Shown here piece after piece: positions 42,805-53,627 of a DNA stretch of 64,000 nt. The stretch is from the NCBI RefSeq assembly GCF_002754935.1, contig NZ_CP018092.1, positions 2,524,501 through 2,588,500 on the forward strand, given 5' to 3'. Made by a program: the position numbers and the translations under genes. The DNA is from Thermostichus lividus PCC 6715. GTDB lineage: Bacteria > Cyanobacteriota > Cyanobacteriia > Thermosynechococcales > Thermosynechococcaceae. Positions within the stretch are counted from its first letter, which is position 1, and the number at the start of each line of letters is the position of its first letter. Under the pieces are notes generated by a model. The model did not search any database. It worked only from the letters and a program-made list of their open reading frames with translations, and had not been told where the DNA came from.

Positions 42805-43473
42805 CTAGGACATTCTAGCCTTTAGACGGTGTTCGATGTGCCGCCCCCACGCAGCGATCGGCAAACTCATCAACAAATACAGCACCAGCGCTAGGGCATA
42901 AAGGGGGAAGGGATGACTACTATGACGGATGATCCAGACCCGCAACACCGATGTCAGATCGACCCCTGCAATCACACTGACAATGGCCGAATCCTTGAGC
43001 ATATAAATGAAATCATTGATCAGGGGTGGAATAACAATTTGCGCCGCCTGCGGCAAAATCACCCGCACAAACCCCTGCTGCTGGGTCATCCCCAAGGACA
43101 GCGCCGCCTCCCGTTGACCCGAATCCACGCCGCCCAGGCCAGCCCGAAAGACCTCTGCTTCGTAAGCGGCATAGTTAAGGGCTAGAGCCGTGACCCCTGC
43201 TGTCCACGCATTCACCCACGTTGCTAAATTGATCTGCGCTAAAACTGCCCCGACACCGTAGTACAGCAACAACAGTTGGGTGATCATGGGGGTACCGCGC
43301 ATCACCTCAATAAATCCGGCAGCAGGCCAGCGCAAAAACAGGTAAGGGGAGGTGGTCATTGCTGCTAAGAGAATGCCAAGCACAATGGCGATCGGGAAGG
43401 AAATCGCACAGTAAATAAGGGTATTCAGCGCCCCCCGCAGAAAGGCCGGTAACGCCGCTTGGATTAACTCCAT
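42805..43473 (-). CDS. Polar amino-acid ABC transporter permease
   Basis: The 222-residue protein has five or so membrane helices and the EAA-type loop EAEVFRAGLGGVDSGQREAALSLGMTQQQ shortened to key residues EVFRAG...GQREAA...LGM, typical of His/Glu/Gln-family permeases. It would work with the binding protein encoded just upstream (9 bp before its start). No ATPase gene is adjacent; a shared ATPase elsewhere is likely. Substrate is not determined. Confidence 0.88.
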   Translation of the reverse strand: MELIQAALPAFLRGALNTLIYCAISFPIAIVLGILLAAMTTSPYLFLRWPAAGFIEVMRGTPMITQLLLLYYGVGAVLAQINLATWVNAWTAGVTALALNYAAYEAEVFRAGLGGVDSGQREAALSLGMTQQQGFVRVILPQAAQIVIPPLINDFIYMLKDSAIVSVIAGVDLTSVLRVWIIRHSSHPFPLYALALVLYLLMSLPIAAWGRHIEHRLKARMS

Positions 43474-43482
43474 CCCCTACTC

Positions 43483-44406
43483 CTAAACAATGCCAATTTG
43501 CGCTTGCTGATCATTCCACAGTTTCCAGTGCTCATAAATTCGCCGCAGGGTACCATCGGTCTTGAGAATTTCAAGGGCTTGATTGACCTCTGTTTCTAGG
43601 GTTTTTGCTTTAGGGCTGCTGGCATTGAAGGCAATGACGTAATTGTTCAGGAAAATTGGCACTCCAATGGGTTTTAGGGCTGGGTTGACCGTGCCGCCGG
43701 GGCCTGATCCCAAAACATAGTAGGCCACAATCGGAAAGTCCACCATCACTGCATCAATCCGTCCCTGCACTAGATCATCGAAGGGCAAGTTGCCATCATA
43801 AGCGCGGGTTTTCAGGTTAGGGTCTTGCTCTAGAATTTCTTGAGCTTTGTAGCCAATGCCGGTGCCCACCGTCATCCCTGCCAAGTTGGCAAGGGTAACA
43901 TCACTTGCAGCATCGTACTGGGCAAACCGCTCGTCATTGGTACGAACCACAATTTGCTGGCCGTAGCGATAATAGGGCTGGGAAAAACGCTGAGTGCGCT
44001 CGCGATCGGAGGTAATTTCCCAACCGTTGAGGATGAAATCAAAGCGGTTGGCAGCTAAGGCGGCGGGTAGCTGATCGTAGGCAGTTGCAACAAATACGGC
44101 CTTTACACCCATCAGTTTGGCGATCGCGTCGGCAATTTCCACCTCAAAGCCAATGAGTTGACTAGGATTGACCGGATCATAAAACACGTAGGGGGCACCA
44201 CTGATGGCTTCGGCACCCCACGCCAGCGTGCCTGGGTTCAACAGCCCCTTACTAGAAACAACCCCTGCAGCAGACCTGCCCTCTTCCGTAGCGGTATCGA
44301 GATTACCGGCACAGCCCGTCAATAGGGATTTTGTGCCTGCTGCCAAAACAAAAGCCCCTGCCCCTTGAGCTACACGGCGCAAAAATGCCCGTCGTTGCAG
44401 TCCCAT
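43483..44406 (-). CDS. Periplasmic amino-acid-binding lipoprotein
   Basis: The 307-residue protein begins MGLQRRAFLRRVAQGAGAFV with a twin-arginine-like start and a lipobox LLTGC, so it is likely a membrane-anchored lipoprotein. The rest is a type 3 solute-binding protein with GFEVEIADAIAKLMGVKAVF and a C-terminal LRRIYEHWKLWN. It belongs to the same operon as the permease that follows 9 bp later. Substrate is probably a polar amino acid, by family. Confidence 0.88.
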   Translation of the reverse strand: MGLQRRAFLRRVAQGAGAFVLAAGTKSLLTGCAGNLDTATEEGRSAAGVVSSKGLLNPGTLAWGAEAISGAPYVFYDPVNPSQLIGFEVEIADAIAKLMGVKAVFVATAYDQLPAALAANRFDFILNGWEITSDRERTQRFSQPYYRYGQQIVVRTNDERFAQYDAASDVTLANLAGMTVGTGIGYKAQEILEQDPNLKTRAYDGNLPFDDLVQGRIDAVMVDFPIVAYYVLGSGPGGTVNPALKPIGVPIFLNNYVIAFNASSPKAKTLETEVNQALEILKTDGTLRRIYEHWKLWNDQQAQIGIV

Positions 44407-44465
44407 GCCAGTGTCCTCACGAACCTGAACAGTAGATCACAATCAATGATCAACTCTGCTTCAGT

Positions 44466-47291
44466 TTAGGTTTTCTCGCTACCGCTGCCAAGACTACGAC
44501 GTTTTGTCACGGTTTGATAGGCGGCAATAATGTCCCCCTCTTGCCACAGTTGGAAGTCGTCAAGGCGAACACCGCACTCGTACCCCGCAGCCACCTCACG
44601 GACATCGTCCTTCATGCGCTTCAACGAGCTAAGGATGCCAGTGTGCACAACGGCCTGCTGTCGCAGCACCCGCACCTTGCAATTGCGCACTAGCTTGCCA
44701 TTGAGGACATAACAGCCAGCAACCGCCCCCTTGCTGAGGGGGAAGACAGCCCGCACTTCCGCTTGCCCGAGGTCTTCTTCGACGAGTTCCGGCTCTAACA
44801 ACCCTTCCATTGCCCCTTGAATGTCATCGAGGAGCTTGTAAATAATGTTGTATTCGCGGATATCAACATTGTTTTGATCCGCTGCTTGACGCGCACCACT
44901 GGCAAGGGTGGTATTAAAGCCAATAATTACGGCATTACTGGCAGTGGCAAGATCAATATCGGTTTCTGTAATCTCCCCCGGAGCCGCTAGTAAAATGCGC
45001 AGCTGCACCTGATCCTGCGGAATCTGGTTCAAGGCCGCTAAGATCGCCTCTACGGAGCCTTGGACATCTGCTTTGAGGATGAGGTTCAGCTCTTTTAGCT
45101 CTCCTTCGCGGGCTTGATCTGACAACGAAGTCAGGGACACCCGCCGCGCCGTAGCCGCTTGAGCCAGACGAGATTGCCGCTGAGCCGCAGCACGCTCTTC
45201 GGCGATCGCCCGTGCAGATTTTTCATCACTAAAGACTTCAAACTCATCCCCAGCAGCAGGCACCTCTGCCAACCCTAGGACTTCCACAGCAAAGGAGGGG
45301 CTAGCGGTTTCCACCCGCTGGCCGCGATCGTCAATCATGGCGCGAACTTTGCCAAAACACGCCCCTGCCACCAAAATATCGCCAACTCGCAGCGTCCCGT
45401 TTTGCACAAGCAACGTTGCCACCGGGCCACGGGCACGATCTAAGTGGGCTTCAATAACGGTTCCCTTGGCTGGACGATCCGGATTGGCGTAGAGATCTTC
45501 AACCTCCGCCACCAAGAGGATCATCTCTAGCAGCGTATCAAGATTTTGTTGTTGCAAGGCGCTGACGGGCACCATAATCGTTTCGCCACCCCATTCTTCG
45601 GGGACAAGGCCAAACTCGGTTAACTCTTGCTTGACGCGATCGGGTTGCGCCGATTCTTTATCAATTTTGTTAATAGCGACAATGATTGGCACCTTTGCCG
45701 CTTTGGCATGGCTAATCGCTTCAATGGTTTGCGGCTGCACCCCATCGTCTGCGGCTACCACGAGAACGGCAATGTCTGTCACCCGTGCCCCCCGCGCCCG
45801 CATCGCAGTAAAGGCTTCGTGACCGGGGGTATCTAAAAAGACGATCTGGTGCTTCTCGCCATTTTGCTCCACATCCACATGGTAGGCACCAATGTGCTGG
45901 GTAATGCCACCGGCCTCGCCTTGGGCAACCTTGGCATTGCGAATGGCATCCAAAAGGCTGGTTTTACCATGGTCAACGTGCCCCATGATCGTCACAACCG
46001 GTGGTCGCCGTTGCAGATGGTCTAGGTCACTGGACTCGAGCATTTCAGTGACCTTCGCGGCCTCGGCACTGTGGCTGGCGGTTTCTACGGTAATGCCTAG
46101 CTCATTGGCAACCAGTTCAATGGTTTCTACTTCTAGGGTTTGGTTAATGGTGGCCGCAATCCCCTTAAAGAATAAAATTTTAATGATTTCAGCTTCTGAG
46201 TGGCGCAGCAAACTGGCCAATTCTTGCACTGACATTGCCCCTTCAATGGTGATGCGCTCCGGTGGGGGTTCTGGGGCGGTTTCTTGGCGGCGATCGCGAC
46301 TTCGGGGCGGTTTCTTCTCAGGGTGTTTTTCTGGTTTAGTGACTGGGGTGGCAGGGCGGCTAGTGCGTGCGGGCTTTGCTTTGGGGGGACGCTGTAGTGA
46401 TTGACTTACATCCACGGTCACTTGGGGCAGACCCACCAAACGGCTACTTAGCTCTAGCTCATCATCGTCATCAATAGTTTCTTCCCGTGGCTTCAGGCTC
46501 CGCGGCAGCTTCCGCTTGTTATCTTCCTCTTCAAGATCTTTATTGCGATGCCGATCTTTAATGACTTTGTTGATGGTTCGGGTATCCAAGACCTCAATCC
46601 CTGACTCCTCGGGGGGCAGTTTCGGTGGAGTGGGGGAGCGCAGCACTGGTGCCACGGGTTTTGGCGGCGGTTGCAGTTCGGGCAGGGCTGGCTTGGGTGC
46701 CATTTCTGGCTTGATGGGTGGCGCCGGACGACGGACAATTTCAATGCGATCTTGACTATGAACCTTGGGTACGTCTGCGACTTTCTCTTTTTTGGCAGAC
46801 TCTTTGCGCGGTGGTGCCGGTTTCTCGGCTTTTTGGGGACGTGCTGGGGGTGCTACGAGGGCAGGGGCTGGCTTGGGAGGAGCAGGCTCTGGCTTGACGG
46901 GGGTAGGAACGGGTTTAGGAGCCTCAGCCCGTGCTTGCTGAGGGGGGTGGGGGCGCACCGGAGCTTTGGGACGGCTGGGAGGTTGCTGCAACTGTGGGGA
47001 AGCAGTCGCTGTGTCTGGGCGGGGTTGGGTGTGAACTGCAACAATTTGCTGGTTTTTAGGAGCGGTATTTGTTTTGACTGGCCCTGGGGGGGAGGCCACT
47101 TTTTTCGGTGGGGTTGGCTCAGGGGTATAGGTTTTAGCAGTTTCGCGAATGCGATCGGCATCGACATCAGAAATGGTACTGCTGTGACTTTTGTAGGGAA
47201 TGCCCAAGCGATCGCAGATCGTGAGTAACTCGCGATTGTCTAGGTTTAATTCTTTAGATAGGTCATAAATACGTACTTTACCAATGCTCAT
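44466..47291 (-). CDS. infB: Translation initiation factor IF-2
   Basis: The 941-residue factor has an N-terminal IF2-N domain ([20 protein letters not shown]), a long proline/lysine/alanine-rich linker (about 60-330), a second IF2-N ([20 protein letters not shown]) and a G domain with [26 protein letters not shown] and NKID. Domains II-IV follow. It brings initiator tRNA to the 30S subunit. I prefer the ATG at 47291; the frame to 47303 needs TTG. The linker is longer than in E. coli, usual for cyanobacteria. Confidence 0.97.
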   Translation of the reverse strand: MSIGKVRIYDLSKELNLDNRELLTICDRLGIPYKSHSSTISDVDADRIRETAKTYTPEPTPPKKVASPPGPVKTNTAPKNQQIVAVHTQPRPDTATASPQLQQPPSRPKAPVRPHPPQQARAEAPKPVPTPVKPEPAPPKPAPALVAPPARPQKAEKPAPPRKESAKKEKVADVPKVHSQDRIEIVRRPAPPIKPEMAPKPALPELQPPPKPVAPVLRSPTPPKLPPEESGIEVLDTRTINKVIKDRHRNKDLEEEDNKRKLPRSLKPREETIDDDDELELSSRLVGLPQVTVDVSQSLQRPPKAKPARTSRPATPVTKPEKHPEKKPPRSRDRRQETAPEPPPERITIEGAMSVQELASLLRHSEAEIIKILFFKGIAATINQTLEVETIELVANELGITVETASHSAEAAKVTEMLESSDLDHLQRRPPVVTIMGHVDHGKTSLLDAIRNAKVAQGEAGGITQHIGAYHVDVEQNGEKHQIVFLDTPGHEAFTAMRARGARVTDIAVLVVAADDGVQPQTIEAISHAKAAKVPIIVAINKIDKESAQPDRVKQELTEFGLVPEEWGGETIMVPVSALQQQNLDTLLEMILLVAEVEDLYANPDRPAKGTVIEAHLDRARGPVATLLVQNGTLRVGDILVAGACFGKVRAMIDDRGQRVETASPSFAVEVLGLAEVPAAGDEFEVFSDEKSARAIAEERAAAQRQSRLAQAATARRVSLTSLSDQAREGELKELNLILKADVQGSVEAILAALNQIPQDQVQLRILLAAPGEITETDIDLATASNAVIIGFNTTLASGARQAADQNNVDIREYNIIYKLLDDIQGAMEGLLEPELVEEDLGQAEVRAVFPLSKGAVAGCYVLNGKLVRNCKVRVLRQQAVVHTGILSSLKRMKDDVREVAAGYECGVRLDDFQLWQEGDIIAAYQTVTKRRSLGSGSEKT

Positions 47292-47502
47292 GCTGACTCT
47301 CAAAATATCTGACGGCGATAATATGTTGTATGGCGGTAGGGCAATCGCTAGGGATTGCGCAGGTCAGGGCTACCGCAATGTAGGGGGAGTTAAAACTTTT
47401 TAAGGGGTTGGTTGGGGCAACTCACTCAGCAGATTCTCAATACTAGGGGCAAAATAAATAAAACCAAGTAAGTCTATTATTAACGATTTCGGGGGAGAAT
47501 GA

Positions 47503-48039
47503 TCAGGGGAGCAAGCCCAAAGGCGGATCAATTTCAATCCGTTGGCGGTCTAGGTCAATCTGAGTAACAATGGCGGGCACAAAAGGAATATACGCATTAG
47601 CCGCCTCTGGCAGCGCTACCTCCAGCAAGTCATTGCCAGCACTGACTAACCCTACCACCTGACCCACATACCGATCGCCTTGGTAAACCCTGAGGCCAAT
47701 TAAATCCATCAGATGGTACTCGTTGGCCGCCAGCGGGGGGCGATCGCTGGCAGGTACTAGCACGTCTGCTCCCTTGAGGTGCTCGGCAGCGGTGCGGTTG
47801 TCAATTTCCGCAAAGGCGACAACAAACTGTTCGGATCGGGGTAAAAAGCGCCCTCGCACCAGCGTCACGGGGGCGGGTTCCTCGCGGTAGGTGTGGCGCA
47901 GCCAGCGTTGCCCGGGGATGGTAAAGCGCTCCGGAAAATCGGAAAATGCTCTGATGCGCACCTCACCCCGCAAGCCATGGGCAGCCACCACTTGGCCAAT
48001 ACACAGCCATTCAGAGGGGTCAGGGGTTGGGTTCACCAT
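47503..48039 (-). CDS. rimM: Ribosome maturation factor RimM
   Basis: The 178-residue protein starts with the RimM N-domain (CIGQVVAAHGLRGEVRIRAF) and ends with a PRC-barrel domain containing YHLMDLIGLRVYQG, LLEVALPEAANAYIPFVPAI and DPPLGLL. It helps process the 16S rRNA 3' domain with the 30S subunit. Its start overlaps the end of cbiC by 20 bp on the same strand. Confidence 0.93.
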   Translation of the reverse strand: MVNPTPDPSEWLCIGQVVAAHGLRGEVRIRAFSDFPERFTIPGQRWLRHTYREEPAPVTLVRGRFLPRSEQFVVAFAEIDNRTAAEHLKGADVLVPASDRPPLAANEYHLMDLIGLRVYQGDRYVGQVVGLVSAGNDLLEVALPEAANAYIPFVPAIVTQIDLDRQRIEIDPPLGLLP

Positions 48040-48634
48040 AGGCTGTCCATGCCAACTGAATCAGGCCATTCACGATTGCTGTAGCCACAGCCACCCCTCC
48101 CTTACTGCCTTTGATCGTAATATGGGGCACCCACGACTTTTGTAAGCGATCCCCAATGGGGGGTAAAAAATTGGGGGCAGCATCGATAATGAGGGCGGGT
48201 CGAATCTCTTGGGCTTCCACCAACAGCAGCAGCGGCTCAAGGGCAGAATAATCACTACTAATGACAAAGATGGCCGTTGGATGCCGACGGGCTAAGGTTT
48301 CCATGCCAAAGGCAATGCGTGACTTTTCCTGCTGCGGTCGCGTAAAGGTTTCGGCACCGCAATAGATGGGGTTCGCAAAGCTGTCTTGAGTTTGAGGGAG
48401 CAGTCCCACCTGCACCATGGTGACATCCACAACAATGGGGACGTGGGCTGCCAGTGCCGCCACTCCCGACTGCAACGCCTGCTCTGAGTACCGAATGAGA
48501 TGGAGGTATTCCAGATCCCCAGTGGCATAGACCACCCGCCGGACAACGTCGTACTCTGCTGGACTGAGGTTATGCCCAGCCAAAAGCTGATCGATCAGTC
48601 GAAGTTGAGCCACGTCGGCCTGATGCCATTCCAT
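48020..48634 (-). CDS. cbiC: Precorrin-8X methylmutase
   Basis: The 204-residue protein has VVRRVVYATGDLEY, VDVTMVQVGL, FVISSDYSALEPLLLLVE and PHITIKGSKGGVAVATAIVN, all CobH/CbiC hallmarks. It moves a methyl group from C-11 to C-12 to yield hydrogenobyrinate or cobyrinate precursors in cobalamin synthesis. It overlaps rimM by 20 bp and is divergent from the Ycf36 gene. cobA and cbiX in the window act in the same pathway. Confidence 0.92.
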   Translation of the reverse strand: MEWHQADVAQLRLIDQLLAGHNLSPAEYDVVRRVVYATGDLEYLHLIRYSEQALQSGVAALAAHVPIVVDVTMVQVGLLPQTQDSFANPIYCGAETFTRPQQEKSRIAFGMETLARRHPTAIFVISSDYSALEPLLLLVEAQEIRPALIIDAAPNFLPPIGDRLQKSWVPHITIKGSKGGVAVATAIVNGLIQLAWTAYGEPNP

Positions 48635-48788
48635 GCAGACTTACCGCAAAGGGGAAAGGACTAATCACTATAGCAACAAACGTCTCGCCTCACTAGCGCA
48701 GGCGTGTTGGGTGCCATCCCCTAGTTTACGGGCTGAGGGCAGCGTTTCATCCACTCGTGAATCGATCCACGATCCCAAAGAGACTGGT

Positions 48789-49313
48789 ATGCTGGAGGCA
48801 GTGTCTTCACATTTTGCCACTGTGTCTCAAACGCTCTGTCCTGTTCCGGCGGATCAGCGACCGATTAACGAGTACCGCGATTTACAAGGGTCGTGGTTTT
48901 TTGGCTGGTCTATGTGGCCGTTGCCCCGCTTTCAACGCCGTTTAGCACTGCTTTGGGGGATGGCGGGGGTGGTGAGTGGGCCACTGGCGATCGCCAGCAT
49001 GACGAGCCAAGCAGCACCCGCTAAGGTGGCAGTGGCGGGGGTACTTGGAGCAAACCTCTTCGTGTTACTGGTCGTTGTGCGGTTAATCTTAGGCTGGCTC
49101 TACGTGGGCGATCGCCTGCAACGCCCCACCGTCATCTACGAAGAAACAGGGTGGTACGACGGTCAAGAGTGGCCAAAGCCAGAAGCAGAACTCGCTCAAG
49201 ATCGGCTGATTTACACCTACGAGCTACGGCCCATTTTGCAACGGTTACGGGTTACCTTGATCATACTCCTTCTCTTTTCCGTTAGCCTGATTGGGCTTTG
49301 GGGCTGGTTGTAG
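48789..49313 (+). CDS. ycf36: CGLD27/Ycf36 family membrane protein
   Basis: The 174-residue protein has PINEYRDLQGSWFFGWSMWP, two membrane helices (about 62-80 and 88-108), VIYEETGWYDGQEWPKPEAE and a final C-terminal helix. These match the Ycf36/CGLD27 (DUF1230) family, found in cyanobacteria and plastids. Its function is not firmly known; plant relatives are tied to iron/light responses. I choose the ATG at 48789; the frame back to 48633 lacks support. Confidence 0.85.
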   Translation: MLEAVSSHFATVSQTLCPVPADQRPINEYRDLQGSWFFGWSMWPLPRFQRRLALLWGMAGVVSGPLAIASMTSQAAPAKVAVAGVLGANLFVLLVVVRLILGWLYVGDRLQRPTVIYEETGWYDGQEWPKPEAELAQDRLIYTYELRPILQRLRVTLIILLLFSVSLIGLWGWL

Positions 49314-49351
49314 TCCCTGCAATGTTTTATGGTGTCCTAAATTAATAACCT

Positions 49352-50300
49352 ATGGCGAAACGAACCCAGTCCCCTCCTCTTGAGGTCTGTTTATTACGGG
49401 AAGGAATTATTGAATCCAAGCATCATGCCCATGGGGTTGTGTGTGATGCCCGCGGGCGTATCCTTGCCTTGGCGGGCAATGCCGAAACTGCCGCCTTTAT
49501 TCGCTCAGCTCTAAAACCCTTACAAGCCTTGGCGGTGACCACCACTGGCACCATGGAGCGGTTTGACCTCAGCGATCGCGACCTTGCAATTATTTGTAGC
49601 TCTCACCAAGGGCGCATTGAGCAAGTGCGACAGGTCTTTAATATTCTGTGGCGCGGCGATGTTTGATCCCACTGCCTTGCAATGTCCGGTTCCCCAAGGG
49701 CGGCAAGGGGCATTAGCCCATAACTGTTCTGGCAAGCACGCAGGGATGCTCGTCGTCTGTCAGCAACGCAACTGGCCTTTGGGCAGCTATTTGCACAAAA
49801 ATCATCCGGTTCAACAGCTAATTTTGACTAAAGTTGCAGAACTGTTGAAAATGCCCGCAGCAGAATTCATCTATGCCCACGATGACTGCGGTGCCCCCAC
49901 CTACCTGATGCAGTTAGTGCAAATGGCCACCCTCTACGGTCAGTTAGCCTCCGGCAATGACTGGGCGATGGAGCGCGTTGTACGAGCCATGACCCACCAT
50001 CCGGATTTTGTGGCGGGGTCGGGGGAGTTTGACAGCGAACTCATGCGCCTCACGGAAGGGGAAGTGCTGAGCAAATCCGGTGCCGAAGGGATTCAATGCC
50101 TTGGCCGGGTTGGGGAAGGGATGGGGCTGGCCATCAAAGTCACTGATGGTGCTAAGCGTGCGAAGTATGCTGTCGCCATTCAACTGCTGAAACAATTGGG
50201 CTGGATTACCCCTAGTGTGGCAGAAGCCCTTGGAGAGCAGTTCCTAACGCTGAATCAGTTTACCCGCCTTGAGGTGAATGGCGAGCTAACCTTCGCTTAG
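49352..50300 (+). pseudogene. Type II L-asparaginase-like (COG4448), frameshifted
   Basis: The first frame (49352-49666) has VCLLREGIIESKHHAHGVVC and SALKPLQALAVTTTG. The second (to 50300) has NCSGKHAGMLVVCQQ, HDDCGAPTYLMQL and GRVGEGMGLAIKVTDGA. Deleting one T from TTT at 49662-49664 joins them as ...LWRGDV-DPTALQCPVP. So a single inserted base, real or a sequencing error, breaks a normal 315-residue protein of the plant-type-like L-asparaginase II family. It precedes the OtnK-like gene by 13 bp. Confidence 0.8.
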
Positions 50301-50313
50301 GGGAATAATAATC

Positions 50314-51648
50314 ATGGCTCAACCTAAAATCATTGTGCTAGACGATGACCCCACCGGCTCCCAAACCGTTCATAGTTGCCTGCTGTTGACCCGCTGGGAT
50401 GTGGACACCCTCTGCACGGGGTTAACCGATAGCGTCCCCATCTTTTTTATCCTCACCAATACCCGCGCCTTACCGGCGGTTGAGGCGGCTGAGGTCACGC
50501 GCACCGTCTGCCGTCATCTGAAGCAAGCGTTGGCGCTAACAGGAGTCAGCGACTATATCGTGGTTAGCCGCTCTGACTCAACCCTGCGGGGGCACTATCC
50601 CCTTGAAACCGATGTCATTGCTGCGGAGCTAGGACCGTTTGATGCCCATTTTCTGGTGCCAGCCTTTCTGGAGGGGGGACGCATTACCCGCAACAGCCAG
50701 CATGTTCTGATGGTTGAGGGGCAGCCTGTGCCAGTGCATGAAACGGAGTTTGCCCGGGATTCAGTGTTTGGCTATCGCCATAGTTATCTGCCGGAGTATG
50801 TGGCGGAAAAAACGGCAGGACGCATTCCTGCAGCGGCAGTGGAGCGCATTTTACTGCCAGATCTGCGCAGTGCTGGGTTGGCTCAGCGGTTAGCACGCTT
50901 GACGGGGAATGTCTGTGGGGTTGTGGATGCCGAAACCCAAGCGGATCTGGATCAGTTTGCTGCTGCCGTTCTTGAGGTTGCCAGTGGCGGCAAGCGGTTT
51001 TTATTTCGCAGTGCGGCGAGCTTACTCACGGCATTGGCTCAGTTACCGCCGCAGCCGATCCCACCGGAGGCGATGGCGACCTATTGTCGCCCCGGGCGGC
51101 GCGGCGTGGTGCTGGTGGGTTCCCACGTCCGTAAAACCACCGAGCAGCTAGAGGTGTTACTCTCAGAACCCGATATTGCCCCCATTGAAGTGCCGGTTGC
51201 TCCCCTCAAAGACAGTGCCACCGCAGAAGCGCAGATTATTGCCACGGTGCTAGAGGCGGTGAACGGTGCCGTTGCGGCGGATCAAACACCGGTGATTTTC
51301 ACCAGTCGGCAGGAGCTGACCTTTGCGGATGCGGCTACACGTCTTGCCTTTGGCCAGCGGGTGTCTGAGGTGTTGATGGCTATTGTGCAGCAGTTACCTA
51401 CAGACCTACGCTTTTTGATCAGTAAGGGGGGGATTACCTCTAACGATGTGTTAAGTAAGGGCTTGGCACTGCCGACGGTACGGCTGTTGGGGCAAATTTT
51501 GCCGGGCTGTTCGGTGGTGCGCACTGGTGCTGATCACCCTCGGTTCCCCAATTTACCCGTGGTGCTCTTTCCGGGAATGTGGGCGATCGCCAAGGGTTGG
51601 CCACGGTTTATCATCGCTTGCATTGTGCAAAGGGCTAATTATGGATAA
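50314..51648 (+). CDS. Four-carbon acid sugar kinase family protein (DUF1537/OtnK-like), probable C-terminal frameshift
   Basis: The 444-residue frame has IIVLDDDPTGSQTVHS, SRSDSTLRGHYPLETDV, FLVPAFLEGGRITRN and ISKGGITSNDVL, fitting the OtnK/DUF1537 kinases that phosphorylate four-carbon sugar acids. Near the end the family motif FPGNVGD is broken. One more G in the GGG run (51573-51575) would read PGNVGDRQGLATVYHRL and stop at 51638. So the last 25 residues shown here are probably out of frame. It follows the asparaginase gene in the same direction. Confidence 0.82.
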   Translation: MAQPKIIVLDDDPTGSQTVHSCLLLTRWDVDTLCTGLTDSVPIFFILTNTRALPAVEAAEVTRTVCRHLKQALALTGVSDYIVVSRSDSTLRGHYPLETDVIAAELGPFDAHFLVPAFLEGGRITRNSQHVLMVEGQPVPVHETEFARDSVFGYRHSYLPEYVAEKTAGRIPAAAVERILLPDLRSAGLAQRLARLTGNVCGVVDAETQADLDQFAAAVLEVASGGKRFLFRSAASLLTALAQLPPQPIPPEAMATYCRPGRRGVVLVGSHVRKTTEQLEVLLSEPDIAPIEVPVAPLKDSATAEAQIIATVLEAVNGAVAADQTPVIFTSRQELTFADAATRLAFGQRVSEVLMAIVQQLPTDLRFLISKGGITSNDVLSKGLALPTVRLLGQILPGCSVVRTGADHPRFPNLPVVLFPGMWAIAKGWPRFIIACIVQRANYG

Positions 51649-51692
51649 TTACTGATAATGGTAGCGTAGGGCATTGTTGATGGATTGTTTCC

Positions 51693-53627
51693 ATGGCCAA
51701 CAAGATCATTGTTAGGTCGGTTCTTGAGGATTTGTTGGCACAGATCCCCCGTTTGCGATCGCAGTTGTACTTTAAGACCTCCCTCACTGCCTTATCCCAT
51801 GCAATGGAAGATCAGGTTTTGGCCAGTGCTGATACCCCAATTATTATTGCCTGTTTTCAGCGGGAGCGGTTTTATCGGCAAGAAGCGCATCGCTATCAGC
51901 GCATTGCCAGCAAATCAGATCAGGTTTATGTTTTAGCCGCACCGGAAACCGAGTTTACAAATTGCTCCGGAGACTACGAAACCATTGCCTTTGATCCGCA
52001 GGATGCCCTCAGTCAGGAGTGGCACTTGGTGGTGCTTAGCCCTAACTACAGCACCTGTTTAATCTGTCGTGAGGTGCGGCGATCGCCCACGGCAACCCGA
52101 CCAGATGTGCTGCCCCCCCTCGATCAGGCGCGGCGCTTTGAAGGGATTTGGACGTTTGACCGCGAGGTTACGGCCACAGCGGCAACAATGCTGCTGCAAC
52201 GAATTCAGGAATACCGCCCAGAGCTATGCCAAAAAGTAAGTACAGCGTTGAGCATGGTGGCGCAGTTTCGCTCCCGCGAGGGATGTAGCGGCGACCCGGC
52301 TCCCTTCGCCGATCGCCTAGTCACCTATCTGCAAGCGGGGCAATACAAGCAAATTAAAGCCTATCGCCAAATTGCGATCCAAGAGCGCAAGGAACGCCTC
52401 ACCAATGCGATGACCACTACAATTCGTAACTCCCTGAACCCAGCGGAAATTTTGACCCAAGCAGTAGCGGAACTTGGCACAGTGCTAGAGAGCGATCGCT
52501 GTTTGATCTACCGCTGCCGCAGTACCGATAGTCGGGTGCGCATTGAGTACGAGTACACCACAGCAGGAACCCCCTCCCTGCGTCATCAGTACTGGCCTGT
52601 GGCCGAGCATCCCTACACGCAGCAAGCCCTAGCCCATCAACAGGCGGTGCAGGTCGATGATCTGAGGGCGGATCCGCGCTGGCAACATCCTGAGGAGGCG
52701 AAGTATTTTAAGCCCTTAGAAACTGCCGCTGTTCAAGCCCTCTTGCTTGCCCCTGTGCTTTACCAAGGGCGCTTACTGGGAATGGTAGAACTGCACCGCA
52801 CCACCCCAGTACCTTGGCACGATATGGATGCGGAACTGGTGGCGGCGATCGCCATCCAAGTGGGGGTTGCCCTCATTCAAGCGGAAGCCTATGCCGATCT
52901 CGAAGAACTAAACGCCCAGCTAGAAGCCCTCGATCGCACCCGCAGCAACTTGATTGCCATTACCGGCCACGAACTGCGCACCCCCCTTTCGACCATCCAA
53001 ATCTGCCTCGAAAGCCTCGCCAGTGAACCGGACATGGATCCGGAACTGCGGCAAGTGATGCTGAGTACGGCTCTTGCCGATGCCGAGCGGATGCGCAAAC
53101 TCATTCAGGACTTTCTTACCCTGTCCCAACTAGAGAGTGGCCGTGTCCAGTGGCGACCTGAACCCTTGCCCATTCAGGAACTGGTGGATTTAGCCCTCAG
53201 CAGCCTGCGCACGCCGAAAGAACAACTGCCCAGCATTCATGCCACCCTCCCCCAAGAGTTGCCCCTTGTTCGAGCCGATGGGGAATGGCTGGTGGAGGTA
53301 CTCTCTAAGCTGCTGGACAACGCCTGTAAGTTTACAGAGCAGTCTGGCCAAGTCTCGATTGTGGCCACACCGCGCCAAGATGGGTTACTGGAGGTAACCA
53401 TTGCCGATACAGGCCGCGGCATTGAGCCGGATCGGCTGGAAACTATTTTTGACCGTTTTTACCAAGAAGAGGGCGCACTGCGACGATCCGCGGGGGGCAC
53501 TGGTCTGGGGTTGGCGATCTGCCGCCAAATCATTACAAACCTCGGCGGGCAAATTTGGGCAGAGTCCGCTGGGCGCGATCGCGGCAGTGAATTTCACTTT
53601 ACAATTCCCCTCGCTGACCCCTTGTAA
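51693..53627 (+). CDS. DICT-GAF sensor histidine kinase
   Basis: The 644-residue kinase has an N-terminal DICT-like sensory domain (about 20-160), a GAF domain (about 245-400) with VLESDRCLIYRCRS, a HisKA with H426 in ITGHELRTPLSTIQ, and an HATPase with LLDNACKFT, IADTGRGIEPDRLETIFDRF and GGTGLGLAICRQI. No membrane helix is seen, so it is cytoplasmic. The stop TAA comes from the tnpB element inserted at 53624. The uninserted site would have ended in TGA after the same last residue. No response regulator is adjacent. The sensed signal is unknown. Confidence 0.88.
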   Translation: MANKIIVRSVLEDLLAQIPRLRSQLYFKTSLTALSHAMEDQVLASADTPIIIACFQRERFYRQEAHRYQRIASKSDQVYVLAAPETEFTNCSGDYETIAFDPQDALSQEWHLVVLSPNYSTCLICREVRRSPTATRPDVLPPLDQARRFEGIWTFDREVTATAATMLLQRIQEYRPELCQKVSTALSMVAQFRSREGCSGDPAPFADRLVTYLQAGQYKQIKAYRQIAIQERKERLTNAMTTTIRNSLNPAEILTQAVAELGTVLESDRCLIYRCRSTDSRVRIEYEYTTAGTPSLRHQYWPVAEHPYTQQALAHQQAVQVDDLRADPRWQHPEEAKYFKPLETAAVQALLLAPVLYQGRLLGMVELHRTTPVPWHDMDAELVAAIAIQVGVALIQAEAYADLEELNAQLEALDRTRSNLIAITGHELRTPLSTIQICLESLASEPDMDPELRQVMLSTALADAERMRKLIQDFLTLSQLESGRVQWRPEPLPIQELVDLALSSLRTPKEQLPSIHATLPQELPLVRADGEWLVEVLSKLLDNACKFTEQSGQVSIVATPRQDGLLEVTIADTGRGIEPDRLETIFDRFYQEEGALRRSAGGTGLGLAICRQIITNLGGQIWAESAGRDRGSEFHFTIPLADPL